DNA of 64,000 nt from Chitinophaga sancti (GTDB taxonomy: Bacteria > Bacteroidota > Bacteroidia > Chitinophagales > Chitinophagaceae): the NCBI RefSeq assembly GCF_034087045.1, contig NZ_CP139247.1, positions 3,808,001 through 3,872,000 on the forward strand, written 5' to 3'. Shown here one piece after another: positions 17,778 through 26,467 of this stretch. The notes beneath the pieces were generated by a model. That model had not been told where the DNA came from and made no database searches. It saw only the letters and a list, made by a program, of their open reading frames with translations. Both the position numbers and the translations under genes were made by a program. Positions within the stretch are counted from its first letter, which is position 1. Every line of letters begins with the position of its first letter.

Positions 17778-17783
17778 TCCTAT

Positions 17784-18350
17784 TTACTCCACCGTCACAT
17801 CATACACCGCCTCGTTCGCCGGCAGATCCTTCGCTACCGCTCTCACTCTACACCCTGCTATCGCATCATTCGCCACTGTCGCCGTATACAACCAATCCAA
17901 CCCATTCGCCTCCAACACCGCATCACCCTGCTCCATCAAATCACCCACAGCAGAATAAATCGCCACTCTCACACTTGCCACCTTAAAATCATCTACTGCA
18001 CGTACCGTGATAGTAGACCCAATCAAACCTGTATACAGATCCGTACTAATCTTCGTGATCTCCGGTGCTTTATAAGCATCCCTCACTGCAAGATTATACG
18101 CTGACTGATCACCCTTCACCGCTGCCGCATACAGTGCTTTCAAAGCCGGATCCGCCATCACCGCTTTACCGTAGATGATACCTTCCTTAAACTTTGCCTG
18201 CACTCCCAGCTGCTTTTCCGAAGGTGGCACAGAGCTGCTCCCTCTGTGTTTCCCTATCAGCATCTTACCTGATTTTTTCTGTGTGATCGTCATAATCTTC
18301 CCAATAGATCCGGAAGACTCCTTCAATAAGAGGTTATCTGTCTTTGCCAT
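17784..18350 (-). CDS. Conserved hypothetical, paralogue of 39474 gene
   Basis: I chose ATG 18350 (MAKTDNLLLK) rather than the TTG at 18374, because the paralogue at 40013 starts equivalently (MALVKDNILLQ). The 188-residue protein has a basic N-terminal region, a central helical part (MADPALKALYAAAVKGDQSAYNLAVRDA) and a C-terminal beta-rich part (VDDFKVASVRVAIY). The paralogue has all three. No signal peptide is seen. I recall similar small proteins across Bacteroidota with no known function. It is preceded by an 11-bp tandem repeat and followed by a strong hairpin. Confidence 0.65.
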   Translation of the reverse strand: MAKTDNLLLKESSGSIGKIMTITQKKSGKMLIGKHRGSSSVPPSEKQLGVQAKFKEGIIYGKAVMADPALKALYAAAVKGDQSAYNLAVRDAYKAPEITKISTDLYTGLIGSTITVRAVDDFKVASVRVAIYSAVGDLMEQGDAVLEANGLDWLYTATVANDAIAGCRVRAVAKDLPANEAVYDVTVE

Positions 18351-18387
18351 AAAATTTTTTTTGAGGTTCAACAATAATGAAAGGCCA

Positions 18388-18475
18388 TTCTTCGAATGCG
18401 CTTCGAATGTTCTTCGACCTTTCTTCGATCATCCTTCGACACGTCTTCGACGCTTCTTCGATGCTTGTTCGACGA
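18388..18475. repeat. Tandem 11-bp repeat, eight units
   Basis: Eight consecutive 11-base units share the pattern NNYTTCGANNN (TTCTTCGAATG, CGCTTCGAATG, TTCTTCGACCT and so on) without interruption. TTCGA is invariant and the flanks vary. The array lies 38 bases upstream of the gene starting at 18350 and downstream of the LytTR gene. The period is close to one helical turn, so all cores face the same side of DNA. Confidence 0.85.
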
Positions 18476-18652
18476 ACAGTCATCCAGTGGAACAAAAGGT
18501 GCCTCTCCTTCATCCCGGGCACAGCCTGGATCACTATCGCCTTACGACAACAATATTAACACGACAATCCACACCAAAATGAAAAATCTTTTGACGAAGG
18601 GAAAATTAACAGTTGGCAATTATAGAAAGAGGAGTTAAACGAAAGGAGGGCG

Positions 18653-18973
18653 TTACAAAATAATCAACAAACGGCTAAATAACTGTTCCGCATAAGTTCT
18701 TGACAGGGGAATTTCCCTGTCAAGAACTTTAACACTATTTTCAGTCACACTGGTGATAGACTTTAATGCCACAATGTAACTACGATGTACACGGCAAAAG
18801 AGTGCCACGGGTAGCTGTTCCTCCAGTTGGCTGAGGTTACTACTTACCAGGTAAGTACCCTCTCTTGTAATGATCCTGGAACATCCGCCACTGGCCTCTA
18901 CCAGTATGACGACTTGGCTACTCACCTTCGTGAAAAGCCCTTTACTTTTGCGAACAAATAAATCTACAGTCAT
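18653..18973 (-). CDS. Stand-alone LytTR DNA-binding regulator
   Basis: The 106-residue protein is a single LytTR domain: VVILVEASGGCSRIIT (strands 1-2), a LSQLEEQLP helix, FCRVHRSYIVALKSI and the terminal PLSRTYAEQL. No receiver domain is attached, as is usual for the short LytTR proteins of Bacteroidota. It should bind DNA directly. It lies 16 bases after a small gene in the same direction. The 11-bp repeat array downstream could be a target, though nothing in the sequence proves it. Confidence 0.85.
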   Translation of the reverse strand: MTVDLFVRKSKGLFTKVSSQVVILVEASGGCSRIITREGTYLVSSNLSQLEEQLPVALFCRVHRSYIVALKSITSVTENSVKVLDREIPLSRTYAEQLFSRLLIIL

Positions 18974-18989
18974 AAATAAATGGGGGTTT

Positions 18990-19250
18990 TTATCTCTTCG
19001 AATTAAGCATCAGCAATCGATAAGCAAGATAAGCCGGGTCATGCTCAGTATAAAAATTACAGTACTCGCGTAAAGTAGGTTTATACTTCTTCGGTTTATG
19101 ATTGCCGTCACGATAATCCTTGAATAGCCTTTGCGCATTACGAAGAGATTGATCAGTTAATTTTGCGATATCACAAGGATGTATCGCTGAATCTATTATA
19201 CGTGCAATTTCGTCATTAACGACAATTGCGACATTAACGCCACTTTGCAA
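18990..19250 (-). CDS. Small conserved hypothetical, HTH-like
   Basis: The 86-residue frame has only a TTG start (19250), since an in-frame TAA lies 9 bases upstream; the beginning is therefore uncertain and may be truncated. The section LRNAQRLFKDYRDGNHKPKK followed by TLREYCNFY resembles small Bacteroidota proteins that pair a helix with a putative helix-turn-helix (QRLLKDIR...ISEFC). It probably forms an operon with the LytTR gene. A TAnnTTTG-type element lies upstream on the same strand. Confidence 0.5.
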   Translation of the reverse strand: MQSGVNVAIVVNDEIARIIDSAIHPCDIAKLTDQSLRNAQRLFKDYRDGNHKPKKYKPTLREYCNFYTEHDPAYLAYRLLMLNSKR

Positions 19251-19304
19251 TAGTTCTTAATTTTCATGCTTATTTTTATTTAGGGTTTAATTTACGTGGC
19301 AGCA

Positions 19305-19312
19305 CAAATATA
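19305..19312 (-). promoter_or_regulatory. Candidate -7 element
   Basis: The minus strand reads TATATTTG here, matching the Bacteroidota -7 consensus TAnnTTTG. It lies about 55 bases upstream of the small gene and LytTR operon. No clear -33 element was found. Confidence 0.35.
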
Positions 19313-19380
19313 AAAATAAATGACCTTATTGAGATGCACCAGTAAAACCGGACAGTCAATTTGCTTAACTTTACGAAGCA

Positions 19381-19698
19381 ATGACAACGAAAAAGACAAA
19401 AAAGACGCGTAGGAAGTATGATGCCACCTTCAAGGCAGAAGTGATCAAAATGGTATCCTCAGGACGTTCAGTTTCTGATGTAGCCCAAGCCATGGGTATT
19501 GGGGAGAACCTGGTCTATCAATGGAAGAATGCAGAGAAGGCCACCCGTCAAACGCCCAGAGAGGGCGGCAACGAGGTATCAGGCCAACCAGACTTATTAT
19601 CGGAAAATGAGCGATTGAAAGCAGAGCTACGTCGCGCTGAACAGGAGCGCGATATTCTAAAAAAAGCCTTGGGAATTTTCAGCCGGGGGAATCAGTAA
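19381..19698 (+). CDS. IS3-family transposase OrfA
   Basis: The 105-residue protein carries an N-terminal helix-turn-helix (RRKYDATFKAEVIKMVSSG, VSDVAQAMGIGENLVYQW) and a C-terminal leucine-zipper-like coiled coil (ENERLKAELRRAEQERDILKKAL). It binds the IS ends. A run of seven A then G at 19659-19666 is the expected -1 slippery site that joins OrfA to OrfB. Confidence 0.9.
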   Translation: MTTKKTKKTRRKYDATFKAEVIKMVSSGRSVSDVAQAMGIGENLVYQWKNAEKATRQTPREGGNEVSGQPDLLSENERLKAELRRAEQERDILKKALGIFSRGNQ

Positions 19699-19745
19699 AG
19701 ATCTATGCGTTTATTGATACTTTAAAAGGCCAATATCCACTTCAA

Positions 19746-20564
19746 TTGCTCTGCGATGTGTTGTCAATAAGCCGAAGTTGTTATTACGAATGGAAGAAAG
19801 AGAAGACCTATCAACCAAACCCTGACAGCAAGAGGTTAGAGGAGCAGATAGTAAGTGTTTTTAAAGAAAACAGGCGTCGATACGGCACTCGAAGAATCCT
19901 CAAAGCTCTTAACCAGGAAGGCGTTAAAACGAGCGTTTTTAAGATCAGAAAGACAATGTTGAAGAACGGATTAAAAGCAATTCAACCGCGATCTTTTGTG
20001 CCTAAAACCACCGATAGTCGTCATCCTTACTTAATAAGTCCGAACGTATATAAACAACGAGGCTTCCCAGGTAAGATAAATGAAACCTGGGTTGGTGACA
20101 TTACCTACATTCCGATGGCAGATGGAAGCTTCCGTTACTTGTCTGTATGGATGGACTTATACTCACGTAAAATAGTGGGCTGGGAAGAGCAGGACCACAT
20201 GAAAGAGTCTCTGGTAATCACATCGCTAAAAAAGGCCCTTAAAGGACGACCGATTCCCGAAGGAATGATCATACACTCTGATCGGGGTGGTCAATATGCC
20301 GGGACTAAATTTCGTCAGCTTATCAATAAACATAAACTCATCCAAAGTATGAGTGATGCTGATAACCCGTATGATAATGCCCACATGGAATCCTATTTTG
20401 GCCGATTTAAGGCAGAACTAATGGAAGGTGGTGCATTTGAATCTGCTGAAGATTCCCGTACCGAAATTTTCGAGTATATCGAAATGTATTACAATCCCAA
20501 ACGATTGCACTCGTCACTTGGATATTTATCACCAAATGTATTTGAACAAAAACTAGCAACATGA
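19746..20564 (+). CDS. IS3-family transposase OrfB (DDE integrase)
   Basis: The listed ATG/TTG is not the native start: the frame is open from 19659, and after a -1 shift reads KKSLGNFQPGESVKIYAFI into this product. Domains: N-terminal HTH_21-like (RRYGTRRILKALNQEG), then the rve integrase core with the three acidic residues in WVGDITYIP, IHSDRGGQY and HMESYFGRFKAEL. The end RLHSSLGYLSP is typical of the family. It appears intact. Confidence 0.92.
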   Translation: MLCDVLSISRSCYYEWKKEKTYQPNPDSKRLEEQIVSVFKENRRRYGTRRILKALNQEGVKTSVFKIRKTMLKNGLKAIQPRSFVPKTTDSRHPYLISPNVYKQRGFPGKINETWVGDITYIPMADGSFRYLSVWMDLYSRKIVGWEEQDHMKESLVITSLKKALKGRPIPEGMIIHSDRGGQYAGTKFRQLINKHKLIQSMSDADNPYDNAHMESYFGRFKAELMEGGAFESAEDSRTEIFEYIEMYYNPKRLHSSLGYLSPNVFEQKLAT

Positions 20565-20723
20565 AATTAATGACGATAAAGCTAATATATCGGCGATATG
20601 CACTTAATAACGATAATTATACAGATAGTTAACGTAATGCTCTTTTTGCTGGCGGCTATGTCTGTTATTCAAAGAACTATAATGCTCCGATGTCCGGAAA
20701 TATTCCTGGCAGGTTGCACCTCT

Positions 20724-21053
20724 GCAGCGCCTGATTCCGCTTCTTTCCGGCAAAACAAAGATAATGATTTATCCTACAAAAGCATCTATGTAATAATGGC
20801 TAAAAGCCAATGTGGATAAGTGTTTCTAAGGCGTTGTGGTTTTAAGAAAAAAAAGAAGCAAAAAAAAGAAAAATAGGTATGCGCTGCGCGCATGAATCTT
20901 TTTTATTAGGTTTGTGTAGGCATAGCATCAAAACATGTTTCTCTATTCTATAGAATTAATCTAATACTTTAACCTAAACAAATACACTGTCCGGATAATT
21001 CAATACACCTCATATCACAACTTTTTTAAATCACAAAAATTTACAATTACGCT
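20724..21053 (+). other. Intergenic, AT-rich, with short hairpin
   Basis: No gene is seen. A palindrome ATGCGC-TGC-GCGCAT (20879-20893) followed by a T-run can form a short terminator-like hairpin. Purine-rich A/G runs precede it. The remainder could carry the promoter of the module beginning at 21054. Confidence 0.5.
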
Positions 21054-21767
21054 ATGCTAAAAAACGATCAACGCCTCAACAGGCGTAAGGGGAAACGTGT
21101 ATCCAAAAAAAGAAAAATGAATAGAGAATTGATTCACATTGCCCGTGCATCCAAACTCATTCTCACCGTATGTTATTGCGGCCCTGTCTATATGCAACCT
21201 GACCGCAGCAGATTTAGATTACTTCAAAGATTTCTTTACCGGGAAGTACTCAAAAATGATTCGTCCAATACTTCAGGAAAACGACATATAAGTATGTCAG
21301 GCCTGCGTCCTTTGATAGGCTATGACCTGGATCCGCAGTATGCCCTGTCAGATTTTTTTGATGTCTATTATACAATTAATGTGCAGGACTACACAAAAAT
21401 TATGATTGACATATCGTCTTTTATTCCGGCCGCACAGGTAATAATTCCCACCAATGCTACACATTGCAGAATAATAGCGGTAGCTGCAGCATTGGATTTT
21501 TATAGCTATTCAGCCTACATGCAATCAACACAGTCTTCGCTTATTCCATTGAACCGCGATCCTGTAAATGCTTTTAATCTGACAATACCAATGCCCCAAC
21601 CTGTTGGAGAACCCATCGTTATCCTGCTTGGCCTCTCATTCATAAATGGAGAAATAGCAGAACCAGGTATCCCGGTATACTGTCAGTCCGTAAAAATCAT
21701 TCATGTAGAAAACGCAAACCCTAAAACACAAACACAAATTCAAGCGCAAACGAATGCCCAAATTTAA
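21054..21767 (+). CDS. Hypothetical protein, first gene of replication-like module
   Basis: The 237-residue protein begins with a very basic segment (RLNRRKGKRVSKKRKMNR), followed by a predicted beta-rich body and a Q/T-rich low-complexity tail (KTQTQIQAQTNAQI). The corresponding DNA repeats CAAACACAAA-like units into the intergenic space. I do not recognise the family. It is 35 bases upstream of the next gene in the same direction and has similar codon use, so it is probably co-transcribed with the ATPase module. Confidence 0.55.
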   Translation: MLKNDQRLNRRKGKRVSKKRKMNRELIHIARASKLILTVCYCGPVYMQPDRSRFRLLQRFLYREVLKNDSSNTSGKRHISMSGLRPLIGYDLDPQYALSDFFDVYYTINVQDYTKIMIDISSFIPAAQVIIPTNATHCRIIAVAAALDFYSYSAYMQSTQSSLIPLNRDPVNAFNLTIPMPQPVGEPIVILLGLSFINGEIAEPGIPVYCQSVKIIHVENANPKTQTQIQAQTNAQI

Positions 21768-21802
21768 ACCCAACCCCAAACTTATACACAAACACAAACA
21801 CC

Positions 21803-22675
21803 ATGAATTTTCCATTTTTCCCCCTCCACGACTTACGCGTCAGTGTGGAAGAATACCTCTGTGAGTCCGATGAACTCAAAGACGCAGCATATGATAATCT
21901 CCAGGAGACGCTCACATTTATGCAAGACGCAATAGCCGACTTTATGCTATCCGCTAAAGATGATGCTGTATTAAGAAGATACATGCGTACCTGGCAGGAG
22001 CAGGTCAGACAAATATTCGACCAGGTCCCACTATCATGGCTCGGTGATCTGGATCCACAAGAACCATCTGCATATGATGACCCTGCTGCCAGAAATAAGA
22101 ATGTATGCTATGAATGTTTTCGCCTGCTAAAGGAAATGCAGCTTCAATATCCATCCCATTTCGACAAAACCAGTGCACCACCATTGATCTATATAGAAAT
22201 TGAAAAATCAATGTATCACCACAAGGTGCTCCTCATCGCACAATGGATGGAAGAGAAAGGAAAACACTTACAAAAACTATGGCGCATTATGTATGCCGCC
22301 ATCTGCAAATTATGGAATCAGGTGAATACCCGATTTAGTTATCACGAACATGACTATATCTGGAACCTGGTTACCCAACTAATGGCTCTCATTAACACAC
22401 AGGGAGAAAACCTGCATAAAGATCAGGTATACGGGCTTTTGTTTTACCTCAATTTTAATGAAATCACTTTTATGCACCACCTCACCTCCTCCATCACGGC
22501 AGAGATTGAAAGTACGGTGTTGACAGATGAAAAAATAAAGATTCTGAAAAATATGGAGAGCACAACAAAAGATATCCTGGTCAGAAACGACGTGATCTTT
22601 GATCCGGGAAATCCACCCATCACTAAAATGCTACGACGCTGGCTGCAAGGCCAACTGGAAGAACTGCAATCCTAA
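21803..22675 (+). CDS. Hypothetical, possibly RteC-like N-domain
   Basis: The 290-residue protein looks mostly helical and has no signal peptide. Residues 170-260 (KLWRIMYAAICKLWNQVNTRF, YLNFNEITFMHHL) faintly recall RteC-type proteins of conjugative elements, but the characteristic RteC C-terminal IYALYxSGxINNG region is absent. I therefore leave it unassigned. It is 19 bases upstream of the winged-helix-like gene. Confidence 0.5.
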   Translation: MNFPFFPLHDLRVSVEEYLCESDELKDAAYDNLQETLTFMQDAIADFMLSAKDDAVLRRYMRTWQEQVRQIFDQVPLSWLGDLDPQEPSAYDDPAARNKNVCYECFRLLKEMQLQYPSHFDKTSAPPLIYIEIEKSMYHHKVLLIAQWMEEKGKHLQKLWRIMYAAICKLWNQVNTRFSYHEHDYIWNLVTQLMALINTQGENLHKDQVYGLLFYLNFNEITFMHHLTSSITAEIESTVLTDEKIKILKNMESTTKDILVRNDVIFDPGNPPITKMLRRWLQGQLEELQS

Positions 22676-22694
22676 AACCATCAACATACATCCC

Positions 22695-23309
22695 ATGAAT
22701 TACATCATTCATCTCAATGCCTTTTTAGATAAGGCCGCAAAGGAGAAATGGATGGTATCATACCACTATTCCCTTTACATGGCACTCTTTAACACCTGGA
22801 ATAAACTGGGGTTTAGAAAAACATTTCACATCCGGCGCGACGAAATAATGTCCGCAGCAAAGATCAAAGCAAAATCTACCTATTACCGCTGCATCAAGGA
22901 ACTGCATGCACATCAATACCTGGTCTATTATCCGTCTGCGCAAAGACAATGCCCGGCCACTATATCCATGATTCCATTAGATGGACTCACAGAACTGTTA
23001 AACAGACCACAAAACACGAAAATGGAGAATGCTATGGTCTCTCTGGAAGGACACTTATTACAAACTAATATAAAAACTATATCAAATGATGTGTCAAATG
23101 GTCTTCCCAATCTGGAAGAAGTACTGAAGTTTTTCTCGACACACAATTATCCGAGAGAAGAGGCACTAAAATTCTGGTATCACCATGAAGCCACCAGCTG
23201 GCTCACCGGCAATACCCCGGTGCAACACTGGCAACCACTCGCGCATAAATGGATGTTAAACGTCTCAAAATCTAACAACAACAATGAGGATTACGACCAG
23301 TCTTTTTAA
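22695..23309 (+). CDS. Winged-helix replication-initiator-like protein
   Basis: I chose ATG 22695 (MNYIIHLNAFLDKAAKEKW) over the upstream frame start. Residues 20-95 (YHYSLYMALFNTWNKLGF, RDEIMSAAKIKAKSTYYRCIKEL) read as a winged helix of the type found in phage O/DnaD-like initiators. A short C-terminal region (EVLKFFSTHNYPREEALKFWYHHEATSW) is a pattern seen in Bacteroidota prophage replication proteins. It overlaps the ATPase gene by 26 bases, so the two are coupled. The initiator role is inferred. Confidence 0.6.
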   Translation: MNYIIHLNAFLDKAAKEKWMVSYHYSLYMALFNTWNKLGFRKTFHIRRDEIMSAAKIKAKSTYYRCIKELHAHQYLVYYPSAQRQCPATISMIPLDGLTELLNRPQNTKMENAMVSLEGHLLQTNIKTISNDVSNGLPNLEEVLKFFSTHNYPREEALKFWYHHEATSWLTGNTPVQHWQPLAHKWMLNVSKSNNNNEDYDQSF

Positions 23310-23937
23310 CTACAAACAAATCCTGCACCTGCTGGCTGAAAAAGGCAGGGAACAATTCGGGAAACACTTCCATATAAACAACGAAGACCTCCCTGTATTG
23401 ATACCCATCATCGCCTGGATGCTCCGTGATGAAGAAGTGGCCAACGAATTTAACATCGACCTGCATAAAGGCATCTTTCTAGGTGGGCCGGTAGGAGTAG
23501 GCAAAACACACATCATGCGCTTAATGCAACTCCTGGTTCCGGCGCCGCTAAACTACGAATTACAAAACTGCGACAGGGTCAGTGCCGCATTTAATAGACA
23601 AGGTCCTGTTATCCTGGACAAATACATCGGTGACCCTGAAAGAAAAGATAGTTATAACCACCGTATATGCTGCTTCGATGATCTGGGCATGGAAGAACCC
23701 GGACATTACTATCGTATTACCTGCGAGGTAATGAAAAAGATCCTGTTAGGAAGACATGAGTTGTTCACACGCTACGGTACCTTTACCCATATCACATCGT
23801 CGTTAAATCCTGATGCGATTGAAAAAAAATACGGGAAAGAAGTGAGAAGCCGGATGCGGGAAATGGTAAACAGGATCACATTTGATAAGGATACGAAGGA
23901 CAAGAGAGGGGCTTTCAAGCATATAAGGAGACCATAG
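23284..23937 (+). CDS. DnaC-like AAA+ ATPase (helicase-loader type)
   Basis: The 217-residue P-loop protein has Walker A GGPVGVGKTH (about residues 61-70), Walker B RICCFDDLG (about 122-130) and a sensor-type stretch THITSSLNPD. The C-terminal KKYGKEVRSRMREM matches the arginine-finger region YG..v.SR..EM of DnaC/IstB-like loaders. With the upstream winged-helix protein it resembles an initiator plus helicase-loader pair. A 12-bp terminator overlaps its stop codon. Confidence 0.8.
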   Translation: MRITTSLFNYKQILHLLAEKGREQFGKHFHINNEDLPVLIPIIAWMLRDEEVANEFNIDLHKGIFLGGPVGVGKTHIMRLMQLLVPAPLNYELQNCDRVSAAFNRQGPVILDKYIGDPERKDSYNHRICCFDDLGMEEPGHYYRITCEVMKKILLGRHELFTRYGTFTHITSSLNPDAIEKKYGKEVRSRMREMVNRITFDKDTKDKRGAFKHIRRP

Positions 23938-23958
23938 CATTCGCTATGGTCTCCTTTA
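23927..23958 (+). terminator. Strong terminator overlapping ATPase stop
   Basis: A perfect 12-bp stem (23927-23938 with 23943-23954) and a TTTAATTT exit. The TAG stop at 23935-23937 lies in the left arm. Confidence 0.85.
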
Positions 23959-24010
23959 ATTTACGCCAAATATTAATATTATTAATAATAAGCGTTCCGA
24001 AAGCAAGCTT

Positions 24011-24094
24011 TATACGACAATTTAGGAAGAAGAATTGTCGTATAAACCTGTTTTACGACACATTTAGTCCTAGAATGTCGTAAATTTGTCGTAA
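24011..24094. repeat. TACGACA inverted-repeat cluster
   Basis: Five copies of TACGACA or its complement occur within 84 bases. TATACGACAATT (24011-24022) pairs perfectly with 24033-24044; TTTACGACA (24052-24060) pairs with TGTCGTAAA (24076-24084); a further TGTCGTAA is at 24087-24094. The cluster sits between the replication-like module and a truncated gene. It could be an origin, operator array or recombination site. Confidence 0.7.
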
Positions 24095-24119
24095 TTCATA
24101 CCCACAGCAAATTGAAGAG

Positions 24120-24681
24120 ATGTTTGAGGCGATTCTTAAAAAGGCAGATGCAATTGAGAATCCTTATGAACAGGCATTTTTCATCATGGTACACTTACCT
24201 TATCTCCAACCTTTTGACGATGTAAATACACGCGTTTCGCGTCTTACTGCTAACTTACCATTGAATAAACATAATTTATCTCCACTGGCGTTTGTGGATG
24301 TACCCAATGAGCTTTATATACAGGGCACGCTGGATGTGTATGAGCTGAATCGGGTGGAGCTGCTAAAGGATGTATTTATGAGGGCCTATGAACGTTCAGC
24401 ACTTCGTGATGCGGCTTTACGCCAGTCTTTAGGTGAACAGACTTAAATATCGTGATGATATCCGGGGCCTGGTCAGTGATATAGTAGTGAACGCACTGCC
24501 GCCTGAAAAAGCACGAATTTTAATTAATGAAAGAGCGGCCAGACTTCCACAAGGAGATCGGGAAAAGTTTGTAGAAACTGTCGATACAGAATTACTGTCG
24601 CTGCATGACGGGAATTTTGCCCGTTATTTGATCCGGCCTTCGCAGTTCAAAGAATGGAAAGCAGTGTGGGGAAATTTGTAG
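24120..24681 (+). pseudogene. Fic-like protein, truncated and frameshifted (copy 1)
   Basis: It is nearly identical to 28953-29525 but lacks 11 bases near 24440, splitting it into frames 24120-24446 and 24433-24681. The Fic-type signature QPFDDVNTRVSRL is present in degenerate form: H to Q at the catalytic position, and K to T against copy 2. Both copies start at the same internal point (PQQIEEM), so the upstream half of the gene is gone. Non-functional. Confidence 0.8.
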
Positions 24682-25032
24682 TAATGCCTATAAGCGACTT
24701 CTATGATGAATAACCCGAGCAAATCATAGAGAATAAACATTGCAATCCGGCAAAAAGTATGGAAACAAATAAGGAATCCTTGTTGGTAATCAAGCTTTAC
24801 AAACTGCTCGCAAATACGTGAATCGCTTTGTGCATATTCCCAATTCCCGGTAATCCAAGCCTTTCATCTCATTATAAATCGCTGCACGCACAATCTGTTC
24901 TATACTGGGCATAACCTGACGTCCAAACTCACTTTGATGGAAGAAAATCTGAAGCAAGCTGGAAAATATTAAGATAATTATTGGTATAATTCGCCTGGAG
25001 AGGCTGTACCAAACAAAAAATGAATAGTCTAT
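24682..25032 (+). other. Intergenic remnants with a toxin tail
   Basis: The first 40 bases repeat the sequence downstream of the second Fic copy. Near 24970-25021 a frame reads DNYWYNSPGEAVPNKK to a TGA, preceded by an in-frame stop. It resembles the end of a deleted toxin just before an immunity-like gene. Nothing else is recognised. Confidence 0.4.
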
Positions 25033-25461
25033 ATGAAAGAATTATGCATTATTTTCTTATTACCGTTATTTATATCGGATAATATGTTCGATAATAGCCA
25101 TGAAAAGCAAAGAGCGATAGCTTGCCCACACGAGTACGATAGTTTAGCAAAGATGATTGTTTATACCTATGTAGATAAAGAGCCCGAATATCCTGGAGGT
25201 TCCCCTGAATTAATGAAATTTATAGCAAAGAATTTTCATTACCCCAATCAAGATGATTTTCAGGGTTCTTTCCAAATTCAATTTGTAGTCAATAAACAAG
25301 GTTCGATAATTGCTGCCCGAATTAAAGGCAAAAAGCAAAGTGACTTAACATTGGCAGAAAAGGAGTTGTTAAAGGTGGTATGTAAAATGCCTAAATGGAA
25401 ATCCGGAAGGTGTAGAGATAGGTTAGTACCTGTAAAAATAACATTGCCAGTGTATTTATAG
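25033..25461 (+). CDS. Secreted TonB_C-domain protein, orphan immunity
   Basis: A short N-terminal hydrophobic signal is followed by a single TonB C-terminal domain of about 95 residues (EPEYPGGSPELMKFIAKNF, FVVNKQGSIIAARI, MPKWKSGR, PVKITLPVYL). No inner-membrane anchor or proline-rich linker exists, so it does not act as a classical energy transducer. It follows a toxin-tail remnant, as does the related lipoprotein at 16296. I infer a periplasmic immunity protein that lost its toxin. Confidence 0.65.
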   Translation: MKELCIIFLLPLFISDNMFDNSHEKQRAIACPHEYDSLAKMIVYTYVDKEPEYPGGSPELMKFIAKNFHYPNQDDFQGSFQIQFVVNKQGSIIAARIKGKKQSDLTLAEKELLKVVCKMPKWKSGRCRDRLVPVKITLPVYL

Positions 25462-25654
25462 TACAAATTCCTAATGATTATGCATATACCAGGGCGGAAT
25501 CAAAAACTGGGTATTCAAGAAATGGGGTAGCAATTGCCGGTATTTACTGGAAAACGAAATGCAGTTGCCAGTATTTATGGAGTCAGGCGCATAAGACAAT
25601 GTAACCGTTTATTGATAAAGGCTTAGAGAGCACTAATCTGGTGTTCCCGGATAA

Positions 25655-25816
25655 GCTATAGCATTTTTAAAAGAAGAGTTTGAATTAGAATGTCCAATAT
25701 GTGAAAATGTTTGGAGGGAGGAGCTTCCTGACTTTGAAATGTGTAAATGTAATAGATGTGGAACCGTTTTATTAAACCCTCTTTCTGATCTTAACCTTGG
25801 TGAAAAAGTTTCCTGA
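25655..25816 (+). pseudogene. Zinc-ribbon fragment without start
   Basis: A start-less open frame of about 53 codons reads ECPICENVW and then MCKCNRCGTVLLN, giving two CxxC-like pairs of a zinc ribbon. It ends at TGA 25814. It is probably the tail of a deleted small protein of the immunity region. Confidence 0.4.
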
Positions 25817-25869
25817 ACTGAAGTACCACGTAAAGGAACTGCGTAAACTTAAGAGGTAAAGGCATTTAT

Positions 25870-26467
25870 AAGTACCCCAATATTGGTAATGGTTCCTGAT
25901 ATCCGTGCCGGGGCGATCGTATTAAGTAGAATGTATATGGTAAAATAGGCCCAAAATATAAGCATGACACCACTTCTATCGTCTATGCCTATGATACATC
26001 TGGAAATTGGATCAGTAATTCAGTGATCAGCAAACGAAAGCTTCAGTTCAAAATTTCTATTTACGTGGCGCTACGGGAAATATACTGATTACCTATACTT
26101 ATCGTGATACATCATTTAATAATGGCAATTCACTTAGATACAAGCTAATCCCTATGGTTCAAGCCGTTTAGGGATGGCAACTAATTTACAGGATGCAAAA
26201 CCATTACCTACAAACAGTATCATTGGGTTAGGTTATAGAGAAAATATTACATTTACAAGAGGAAAGAAATTCTTTGAGTTAACTAACCACTTGGGTAACG
26301 TTCTTGCTAAAGGTTCGGACAGGAAAATAGGAATGTCACTCGATACTTCAAGTATGAGCAGTTATAATCCGGTTATTACTTCTGCCCAGGAATACTATCT
26401 TGGCTTTACATTATTTTATAAGTCGACAAACTATTCATTATCAATTAGTCCAACAGGTAAATTATGA
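25870..26467 (+). pseudogene. Decayed Rhs core fused to a toxin tail
   Basis: From 25870 the sequence follows Rhs core DNA with many substitutions and frameshifts, up to EYY at about 26398. There it jumps in frame into a 21-residue unrelated tail (GFTLFYKSTNYSLSISPTG). The tail stop (26465-26467) overlaps the ATG of the next gene at 26464. It is older than the cores in the first 16 kb, judging by its divergence. Confidence 0.8.

Larger units (their letters stand above)
19331..20723 (+). mobile_element. IS3-family element
   Basis: The overlapping-frame orfA/orfB arrangement with a DDE transposase defines the element. The termini are uncertain: the left has GAGATGCACCAG...CCGGACA (19331-19354) and the right has TGTCCGG...CTGG...TGCACCTC (20691-20723), which pair imperfectly as inverted repeats. 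No clear target duplication was found. The right end lies about 125 bases past the transposase stop. Confidence 0.7.

Noticed and set aside
18388..18475. CRISPR array
   Set aside because: Units are only 11 bases with no unique spacers between them; no cas genes are near.
18377..18638. Overlapping short frames in the TTCGA repeat region
   Set aside because: They arise from the 11-bp repeat in all frames and have no independent support.
20598..20819. 73-residue frame after the IS3 transposase
   Set aside because: It spans the right end of the element and its sequence has no domain or coding bias; it is probably IS-terminal filler.
21803..22675. RteC protein of a conjugative element
   Set aside because: Only a vague resemblance in the middle; the typical C-terminal RteC motif and other conjugation genes are absent.
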